Source: Halopseudomonas sp002296055 (GTDB lineage Bacteria; Pseudomonadota; Gammaproteobacteria; Pseudomonadales; Pseudomonadaceae). From it: a stretch of 64,000 bases of DNA. Shown in pieces: positions 58,281-64,000 of this stretch (the first letter of the stretch is position 1; each line of letters opens with the position of its first letter). The position numbers were made by a program, and so were the translations under genes. A model generated the notes under the pieces. That model made no database searches and had not been told where the DNA came from. It saw nothing but the letters and a program-made list of their open reading frames with translations. Where the stretch lies: NCBI RefSeq assembly GCF_050876985.1, contig NZ_JBPAPP010000002.1. One strand, given 5' to 3'.

Positions 58281-59299
58281 TCGGGCCTGGCCTCACGTAA
58301 CAGGTCTGCGAGTTGGTGCACTACCATGGCATACATGACGCTGCGGTTGTAGCGGGTAATGACGTACAGGTTGTTCAGACCGACCCAGTACTGCATTCGT
58401 TCCCCGTTATCAAACTCGAATGCCATCACCTCTTGCTCATCAGGCAACGCACTCTCGGGGGTCCAGCCAAGGGATTTGAGCTCGGCGACGGTACGCCGGG
58501 CCTCGAGCCCCTGGGTCTCGGTGATACCCTCCTTCACGCGCTCACCCTTCACGTCTGCGGGAATTGCCACCTGGGCCCCATGGGTCCAGCCGTGCTGGTG
58601 GAAATAATTGGCAACACTACCGATGGCATCGACCGGGTTATTCCAGATATCAACCTTGCCGTCACCGTCAAAGTCGACCGCATAGGCCTGATAACTGGAT
58701 GGGATGAACTGACCGTAACCCATGGCGCCAGCGTAGGAGCCTTTAAGCTCAAGCGGATCAATCTGCTGCTCACGGGTCAGCACCATGTAGCTCATCAGCT
58801 GCTTGCGGAAAAAGTCGGCGCGCGGCGGATAGTCAAAGCCCAGGGTCGCCAGCGCGTCCAGCACCCGGTAGGAGCCCATGTTGCGGCCGTAGAAAGTCTC
58901 TACGCCAATAATGGCGAGGATTACTTCAGGCTCAACACCGTACTCCTGCTCAGCCCGCGCCAGGGTGTCAGCGTGTTCGGCCCAGAAGGCCAGGCCGCGC
59001 TCGATCCGCTGATCAGTGATGAAGATGGCTCGGTACTCGTGCCAGGGCTTGACCCGTTCGGCCGGACGCGAAATGGCCTTGATAATGTTGTCCTGATGCT
59101 CGGCCTGATCCAGCAAGGCCTGCACGTGCTCGGCGCTGAAGCCGTGCTCGCGCTGCATTTGCTCAATAAAGGCCGGCACGCCAGGGTGGCCCGGGCCGTA
59201 ATCCTGCGCTTGCGCCGGCAGCACACAGGCAGAGCCGAGGAGGAGTGCCGCGCACTGGCGGCGAAACAGTGAAAATACAATCAACTTTGTGCCATCCAT
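58277..59299 (-). CDS. mltB: Lytic murein transglycosylase B
   Basis: 340-residue periplasmic transglycosylase. Hydrophobic start followed by LPAQAQ suggests a signal peptide, cleaved near residue 32; a Cys in LLGSACVLPAQA might be a lipobox alternative. Catalytic Glu in IIGVETFYGRNMG near 118-130; SYAGAMGYGQFIPSSYQAYA and RYNRSVMYAMVVHQLA are conserved. The ATG at 59299 lies inside the end of rodA (19-base overlap), so it is coupled to it. Confidence 0.93.
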   Translation of the reverse strand: MDGTKLIVFSLFRRQCAALLLGSACVLPAQAQDYGPGHPGVPAFIEQMQREHGFSAEHVQALLDQAEHQDNIIKAISRPAERVKPWHEYRAIFITDQRIERGLAFWAEHADTLARAEQEYGVEPEVILAIIGVETFYGRNMGSYRVLDALATLGFDYPPRADFFRKQLMSYMVLTREQQIDPLELKGSYAGAMGYGQFIPSSYQAYAVDFDGDGKVDIWNNPVDAIGSVANYFHQHGWTHGAQVAIPADVKGERVKEGITETQGLEARRTVAELKSLGWTPESALPDEQEVMAFEFDNGERMQYWVGLNNLYVITRYNRSVMYAMVVHQLADLLREARPE

Positions 59300-60414
59300 T
59301 TCTTGTGTGTCTGGATTGACATGAGAATGCCGAAGCCCAGCAGCAGGGTCACTAGCGACGTCCCCCCGTAGCTGATAAAGGGTAGCGGCACACCCACCAC
59401 CGGCAGCAGACCACTGACCATGCCGATGTTGACGAATACGTAGACGAAAAAGGTCAGCGTAATGCTGCCCGCAAGCAGTTTGCAGAATGCATCCTGGGCT
59501 TGCAACGTGATCACCATGCCGCGGGCGATCACCAGCAGGTACATACCCAGCAACAGGCAGACGCCCACCATGCCAAATTCTTCGGCGAGCACGGCGATGA
59601 TGAAGTCGGTATGCCCTTCCGGCAGAAAATCCAGGTGCGACTGGGTACCCTGCAGCCAGCCCTTGCCGAATACCCCGCCCGACCCGATAGCCGCCTTGGA
59701 CTGGATGATGTTCCAGCCCGAGCCCAGCGGGTCGCTTTCCGGATTGAGGAACGTCAGCACCCGCTGCTTCTGATAGCCGTGCATGACAAAGAACCACATC
59801 GCCGCGGCCGCCGGCGCCAGCGCCAGCAGCGCGCCAATAATGTAGCGCCAGCGCAGCCCGGCCAGCAGCAGGGCAAAGATGCCGGAGGCAGCAATCAGCA
59901 GCGAGGTACCCAGATCCGGCTGTTTAAGGATCAGCACCGTGGGCACCAGCACAATCGCCAGCGAGCCAACCACGTGCTTGAAGCTCGGCGGCAGCGTACG
60001 CCGCCCGAGATACCAGGCCACGCTCATGGGCATGACCAGCTTCATGATTTCCGATGGCTGAAAGCGCATCACACCCGGAATTGTCAGCCAGCGCTGCGCG
60101 CCCTTGGCTTCGGTGCCAACAGCAAGCACCGCTACCAGCAGCAGGGCCCCGCCAACATAGGCGACCGGCACCCAGCGCTGCATAAAGCGCGGCTGAAACT
60201 GTGCCACCACCAGCATGGCGGCAATACCCACAGCAAAATAGGCAAGTTGTCGGTACACCATGCTGAGGTTCTTGCCACTGGCCGAATACAGCACAAAAGC
60301 GTCTACCGCAGCCAGGGCCAGAATCAACAGCAACAGCCAAGGGTCAACGTGGATACGGGTCCAGATCGACTCCCTGCTGCGCAGCCCCTGCCCGGAAACC
60401 GGCATCGACTTCAT
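59281..60414 (-). CDS. rodA: Rod-shape peptidoglycan glycosyltransferase RodA
   Basis: 377-residue SEDS polymerase partnering PBP2 in elongation. About ten membrane segments. Conserved loop SGWNIIQSKAAIGSGGVFGK and the EGHTDFIIAVLAEEFGMVG block with catalytic Asp, then GLLPVVGVPLPFISYGGTSL. ATGA overlap with mrdA upstream. Normal length. Confidence 0.96.
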   Translation of the reverse strand: MKSMPVSGQGLRSRESIWTRIHVDPWLLLLILALAAVDAFVLYSASGKNLSMVYRQLAYFAVGIAAMLVVAQFQPRFMQRWVPVAYVGGALLLVAVLAVGTEAKGAQRWLTIPGVMRFQPSEIMKLVMPMSVAWYLGRRTLPPSFKHVVGSLAIVLVPTVLILKQPDLGTSLLIAASGIFALLLAGLRWRYIIGALLALAPAAAAMWFFVMHGYQKQRVLTFLNPESDPLGSGWNIIQSKAAIGSGGVFGKGWLQGTQSHLDFLPEGHTDFIIAVLAEEFGMVGVCLLLGMYLLVIARGMVITLQAQDAFCKLLAGSITLTFFVYVFVNIGMVSGLLPVVGVPLPFISYGGTSLVTLLLGFGILMSIQTHKKWMAQS

Positions 60415-62291
60415 GGTGTGATCTCCTGCTCCGCCGACTCCGGCGCCGAGTCCTGCGGCAAACGCGGCAGCACCCAGGCGTCAAACACCGCGCGTACCAC
60501 CGGGCCTGCCACGCGGCCACCGGACTCGCCATTCTCGACCAGTGCGGCCACTGCAATCATCGGCTTCTCCGTGGGTGCAAACCCGACAAACAAGGCGTGG
60601 TCCCGGTGCCGCTCGCGCAGCGCCGCCGAGTCGTAGCGCTCACCCTGGGCAATCGCCACTACCTGCGCGGTGCCACTTTTACCAGCCATGTTGTAAGGCG
60701 CGTTGGCCGCCGCTGCACGGGCAGTACCGTGCGGTGACTGCATCACGTCCTGCATGGCCTGGGTGATGAAGTCCCAGTCGCTTTCATTGCGAATCTGGAT
60801 GTTCGGCGGCGTATCAGACTCGTCCGGCAGCAAGCCTTCTGCTTCCTTGAGCAAACGCGGACGATGCCAGACACCGCGGCTAGCGATCAGCGCGGTAGAT
60901 TGCGCCAACTGCAGCGGCGTTGCCAGCATGTAGCCCTGGCCGATACCGGCGATCAGCGTTTCACCCGGATACCAGGGCTGGCGGTGCCGGCCGCGCTTCC
61001 AGTCTCGCGAGGGCATCAGGCCAGCGGCTTCTTCGTACATGTCAATGGAGACGCGCTGACCGATACCAAACTGGCTCATAAAGTCGTGCAGCCGGTCGAT
61101 GCCCAGCTTGTGGGCCAGATCGTAAAAATAGGTGTCGTTGGAACGGGCAATGGCATAGGGCATGTCCACCCAGCCGTCGCCGGCGCGGTTCCAGTTGCGG
61201 TATTTGTGGCTGACATTCGGCAACTGGTAGAAGCCTGGGTCATAGACCCGACTGGTGCGCGTGACTACGCCAGCATCCAGACCGGCAAGGGCAACAATGG
61301 GCTTGATGGTAGAGCCCGGCGGGTACTGACCGCGCAACACCCGGTTGAACAGCGGCTGGTCGAGCGAGTCGCGCAGCGCGCCGTAGTCGGCGTAGCTGAT
61401 GCCGGTGACGAACAGGTTTGGGTCAAAACCGGGCTTGCTGACAAAGGCCAGCACCCCACCGGTGTTCGGATCAATGGCCACCACCGCGCCGCGCCGATCA
61501 CCCAGTGCTTCTTCGGCCACCGCTTGCAGCTCGGCGTCCAGCTCCAGCGTCAGGTCACTGCCAGATACCGGCTCAGTGCGCTTGAGCACGCGCAGCACTC
61601 GACCACGGGCGTTGGTTTCCACTTCTTCATAACCGACTGTGCCGTGCAGCAACTGCTCGTAAAAGCGCTCGATACCAGTCTTGCCGATGTAGTGCGTGCC
61701 GGCATAGGCAACCGGATCGATGGACTTGAGTTCCTGCTCGTTAATGCGCCCCACATAGCCCAGCGCATGGGCAAAGTGGTCCGCATAGGGGTAGTAGCGC
61801 ACAAAGCTGGCCTGCACCTCGACACCGGGCAGACGGAACTGGTTAATGGCGATGCGGGCGATCTGCTCCTGGGTCAGCTCGAACATCACCGGCACCGACT
61901 CGAAAGGGCGGCGCGCCTGAGACAGACGACGCTCAGCCTGAGCCAGATCCTCTTCACTGAGCGCCAGCAGAGAGCGCAGCAACTCAAAGGTAGCCGGCAG
62001 ATCCTCAACCCGGTCACGGGTGATGGTGAGGCTATAACTGGGCCGGTTTTCCGCCAGCACCACACCGTTGCGGTCGTAGATACGGCCGCGGGTGGGCGGA
62101 ATCGGCTGGACGTGCACCCGATTGTTTTCCGACAGCGTCGAGTGGTGCTCGTACTGAGTCACCTGCAGGTAGTACATGCGCGCCACCAGGGCGCCCACCA
62201 GCGCAACCACAAACACCGCTGCCAGCACCAAACGGCGCTGCACGATGCGGGCGTCAATATTGTGGTCTTTCAGGTGAATCGGCTTGGCCAT
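60411..62291 (-). CDS. mrdA: Penicillin-binding protein 2
   Basis: 626-residue transpeptidase for cell elongation. One membrane segment about 19-40; dimerisation domain; transpeptidase with SxxK in PPGSTIKPIVALAG (Ser near 327), SxN in ARSNDTYFYDLAHKLG and KSG in AGKSGTAQVVAI. RGRIYDRNGVVLAENRPSYS near 73-92 is the pedestal start. Four bases separate it from rlmH. Confidence 0.96.
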   Translation of the reverse strand: MAKPIHLKDHNIDARIVQRRLVLAAVFVVALVGALVARMYYLQVTQYEHHSTLSENNRVHVQPIPPTRGRIYDRNGVVLAENRPSYSLTITRDRVEDLPATFELLRSLLALSEEDLAQAERRLSQARRPFESVPVMFELTQEQIARIAINQFRLPGVEVQASFVRYYPYADHFAHALGYVGRINEQELKSIDPVAYAGTHYIGKTGIERFYEQLLHGTVGYEEVETNARGRVLRVLKRTEPVSGSDLTLELDAELQAVAEEALGDRRGAVVAIDPNTGGVLAFVSKPGFDPNLFVTGISYADYGALRDSLDQPLFNRVLRGQYPPGSTIKPIVALAGLDAGVVTRTSRVYDPGFYQLPNVSHKYRNWNRAGDGWVDMPYAIARSNDTYFYDLAHKLGIDRLHDFMSQFGIGQRVSIDMYEEAAGLMPSRDWKRGRHRQPWYPGETLIAGIGQGYMLATPLQLAQSTALIASRGVWHRPRLLKEAEGLLPDESDTPPNIQIRNESDWDFITQAMQDVMQSPHGTARAAAANAPYNMAGKSGTAQVVAIAQGERYDSAALRERHRDHALFVGFAPTEKPMIAVAALVENGESGGRVAGPVVRAVFDAWVLPRLPQDSAPESAEQEITP

Positions 62292-62294
62292 GAA

Positions 62295-62762
62295 TCACTT
62301 GTGATAGGGATGACGATTGAGAATGGTCCAGGCTCGATACAGCTGCTCGGCGAGCAGGATACGCACCAACGGATGCGGCAACGTCAATGGCGACAGCGAC
62401 CAGCGCTGATCGCTGCGCGCCGTCACCTCGTCCGGCAGCCCTTCCGGCCCGCCCACCATCAGATTGACGGTACGCGCATCCAGACGCCAGCTGTCCAGTT
62501 GCTCGGCGAGCGTCTCGGTAGACCAGGCGCGACCATTGACCTCCAGGGTGACGATACGTTCCCCGGGCTGAACGGCTGCCAGCATCTGTTCGCCCTCACG
62601 CCGCATCAAGCGCGCGACGTCAGCGTTCTTGCCACGCGTGGTCAGAGGAATTTCCACCAACTCCAGCGGCAGCTCTGGCGGCAGGCGCTTGGCGTATTCC
62701 TGATAGCCCTGCTCGACCCAGCGCGGCATGCGCGAAGCCACGCTGATCAGGCGAATGCGCAA
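62295..62762 (-). CDS. rlmH: 23S rRNA m3-pseudouridine 1915 methyltransferase
   Basis: 155-residue SPOUT enzyme methylating pseudouridine 1915 in helix 69. VNLMVGGPEGLPDEVTARSD and SLSPLTLPHPLVRILLAEQL with the knot, ending LNRHPYHK, are diagnostic. Normal length (155). Six bases from rsfS. Confidence 0.97.
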   Translation of the reverse strand: MRIRLISVASRMPRWVEQGYQEYAKRLPPELPLELVEIPLTTRGKNADVARLMRREGEQMLAAVQPGERIVTLEVNGRAWSTETLAEQLDSWRLDARTVNLMVGGPEGLPDEVTARSDQRWSLSPLTLPHPLVRILLAEQLYRAWTILNRHPYHK

Positions 62763-62768
62763 ACCGGC

Positions 62769-63128
62769 CTACTCGGTCGGTTGCTGCTGGGCGGCGCGAC
62801 GCGACTCGGCACTCTGCCAGAGGCGTTCCAGGTCATAAAACTCACGGGTGGCCGGCTGCATGATGTGGACCACCACATCGGCCAGGTCGACCAGCACCCA
62901 CTCACCGGATTCCTTGCCTTCGACACCCATCGGCTGGCGACCGGCTTCTTTGGCCTTCTCAACCACGTTGTCTGCCAGCGCCTTAACCTGGCGGTTGGAG
63001 GTACCGCTGGCGATGATCATGTAGTCGGTCACGCTGGTGTGCTCACGTACATCGATCTTGACGATGTCCTTGGCCTTGAGCTCTTCCAGGGCATCCACGA
63101 CCAGCTGGACCAGTTCTTCAATCTGCAT
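62769..63128 (-). CDS. rsfS: Ribosomal silencing factor RsfS
   Basis: 119-residue protein that binds uL14 and blocks subunit joining in starvation. MQIEELVQLVVDALEELKAK opens it; TSVTDYMIIASGTSNRQVKA and GEWVLVDLADVVVHIMQPAT are family marks. ATG at 63128 chosen from alignment with known starts; a TTG at 63140 overlapping nadD is an alternative. Confidence 0.94.
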   Translation of the reverse strand: MQIEELVQLVVDALEELKAKDIVKIDVREHTSVTDYMIIASGTSNRQVKALADNVVEKAKEAGRQPMGVEGKESGEWVLVDLADVVVHIMQPATREFYDLERLWQSAESRRAAQQQPTE

Positions 63129-63136
63129 GGGGGTTT

Positions 63137-63775
63137 TCAATCCTCGGTTGAGGGCCGGTACAGCCCTTCGTTGTCAATATAGTCAAGCACCGCGTCCGGC
63201 AACAGAAAGCGCGGTGAAGCGCCCGCTGCAACCAGCGCACGAATATGTGTGGCAGAAATCGCCAGCGGCGTTTGCGACAGGCAGATGATCTGCCCATGGC
63301 TACGCTCGGGCTGGCTTGCACTGCGCGCTGCCAGCAGGTCTTTCAATACCTCGGGGACTTCCAGGTCGTAATCGGGCCGCTGCAGCACTACCAGGTTGGC
63401 CAGCTGCAGCAGCTCTTCCCAGCGGTGCCAACTTGGCAATCCGCAAAAGGCATCCCAGCCCAGCACCATAAACAGCGCGACCTCTGCGCCCAGTTCGGCG
63501 CGCAGGGTTTCCAGGGTTTCTACGGTGTAGGACGGACGCTCGCGCCGCAGCTCCCGGTCATCCACCTGCAAGTCACCCTGCTGCCCGACCGCCAATTCCA
63601 CCATACGTAGCCGCGCATCGGCGCTGGCGCCGGGCTGGTCGCGATGGGGTGGCCGGGCGCTGGGGATCAGCCGCAGCTCATCCAGCTGCAGCTGCTCACG
63701 GACTTCCACGGCACTGCGCAGATGACCGAAGTGAATCGGGTCAAAGGTGCCGCCCAGCAGACCAACGCGGCGCAT
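63137..63775 (-). CDS. nadD: Nicotinate-nucleotide adenylyltransferase
   Basis: 212-residue enzyme of NAD synthesis, joining AMP to NaMN. GGTFDPIHFGHLRSA at 8-22 holds the (H/T)xGH nucleotide site; RLIPSARPPHR, VLGWDAFCGLPSWHRWEEL and ISATHIRALVAAG (ISSTxIR motif) are present. Ten bases after proA; nadD-rsfS-rlmH form one unit. Confidence 0.96.
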   Translation of the reverse strand: MRRVGLLGGTFDPIHFGHLRSAVEVREQLQLDELRLIPSARPPHRDQPGASADARLRMVELAVGQQGDLQVDDRELRRERPSYTVETLETLRAELGAEVALFMVLGWDAFCGLPSWHRWEELLQLANLVVLQRPDYDLEVPEVLKDLLAARSASQPERSHGQIICLSQTPLAISATHIRALVAAGASPRFLLPDAVLDYIDNEGLYRPSTED

Positions 63776-63785
63776 CAGCGACGGC

Positions 63786-64000
63786 TCACTGACGAATATG
63801 ACCGTCGCCGAAGACCACGTACTTCTCGCTGGTCAGCCCTTCCAGACCAACCGGGCCGCGGGCATGAATCTTGTCGGTGGAGATGCCAATTTCCGCGCCC
63901 AGGCCATACTCGAAACCATCGGCAAAACGGGTCGAGGCATTAATCATCACCGAACTGGAGTCCACCTCAGCAATGAAGCGGCGAGCCCGGGTGTAATCCT
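63786..64000 (-). CDS. proA: Gamma-glutamyl phosphate reductase, C-terminal part (runs off the right edge)
   Basis: Last ~71 codons of ProA, which reduces glutamyl-5-phosphate for proline. Visible: VMINASTRFADGFEYGLGAE, ISTDKIHARGPVGLEGLTSE and the end KYVVFGDGHIRQ, diagnostic for ProA. Start and active-site Cys lie outside the window. Confidence 0.93.
   Translation of the reverse strand, partial: DYTRARRFIAEVDSSSVMINASTRFADGFEYGLGAEIGISTDKIHARGPVGLEGLTSEKYVVFGDGHIRQ

Noticed and set aside
60864..63182. 772-codon open frame antisense to mrdA, rlmH and rsfS
   Set aside because: It crosses three recognised genes, has low-complexity Gln/His/Arg-rich composition typical of a GC-rich opposite frame, and no ribosome site.
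1..64000. tRNA, rRNA, CRISPR arrays, integrases or prophage genes
   Set aside because: None was recognised by reading: no regularly spaced repeats, no tRNA arm patterns, no phage or transposase proteins.

Overview
The window reads as chromosomal DNA of a high-GC gammaproteobacterium of the Pseudomonas / Halopseudomonas type. This rests on familiar Pseudomonas gene orders (miaB-phoH-ybeY-corC-lnt-leuS-lptE-holA; lipA facing lipB-ybeD-dacA-rlpA-mltB-rodA-mrdA-rlmH-rsfS-nadD-proA; thiD-thiE-hemL), frequent ATGA/TGATG overlaps and protein sequences that look like that group. No tRNA, rRNA, CRISPR array, prophage or transposase was seen. The assignment is by recognition, not by a search.

Layout. 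1-3.5 kb (minus): start of an Mrp cation/proton antiporter operon (mrpA with fused B domain, mrpC, partial mrpD). 3.7-14.2 kb: a mosaic of envelope and small conserved genes: SlyB-like lipoprotein, acyltransferase, a CPXCG / DUF2007 / SRAP (YedK-like) operon, a chemoreceptor, an entericidin-like peptide, an M48 lipoprotein protease, yhhQ behind a probable preQ1-I riboswitch, chrA behind two palindromes, a DUF2846 lipoprotein and a FrnE-type DsbA protein. 14.5-21.3 kb: cstA, a small protein ending in CC and an ArsA-type ATPase in one operon; an orphan ABC-type binding protein divergent from a DRE-TIM metallolyase-like protein of unknown reaction; a PAS-GGDEF diguanylate cyclase. 21.3-28.5 kb: a Mn exporter gene under a yybP-ykoY riboswitch with its own promoter, rsmC, hrpB, a lipoprotein plus CDF metal exporter, a small basic ORF divergent from an Lrp regulator, and a 285-bp MITE-like element that supplies the last codons of that regulator. 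28.6-33.6 kb: a tetR-aidB-thioesterase set, rluE and an acyl-CoA ligase. 33.6-39.6 kb: DUF962, DUF1835, thiD-thiE-hemL, a membrane protein and a Sel1 protein.

39.6-64 kb is mostly housekeeping: tRNA and rRNA modification and ribosome maturation (miaB, ybeY, rlmH, rsfS), lipoprotein and LPS assembly (lnt, lptE), leucyl-tRNA synthetase, polymerase delta, lipoate synthesis and transfer (lipA, lipB), cell-wall elongation and septal maturation (mrdA, rodA, mltB, rlpA, dacA), NAD (nadD) and proline (proA), interrupted by a sulP-uspA operon and a second MltB-type lipoprotein.

The points most worth following are: a SRAP/YedK-family protein in which all four known catalytic residues are substituted; the unassigned DRE-TIM protein; the cstA-CC protein-ArsA operon, whose ATPase lacks metalloid-binding cysteines; the MITE that rewrites gene 3' ends; and two metabolite/metal riboswitches.
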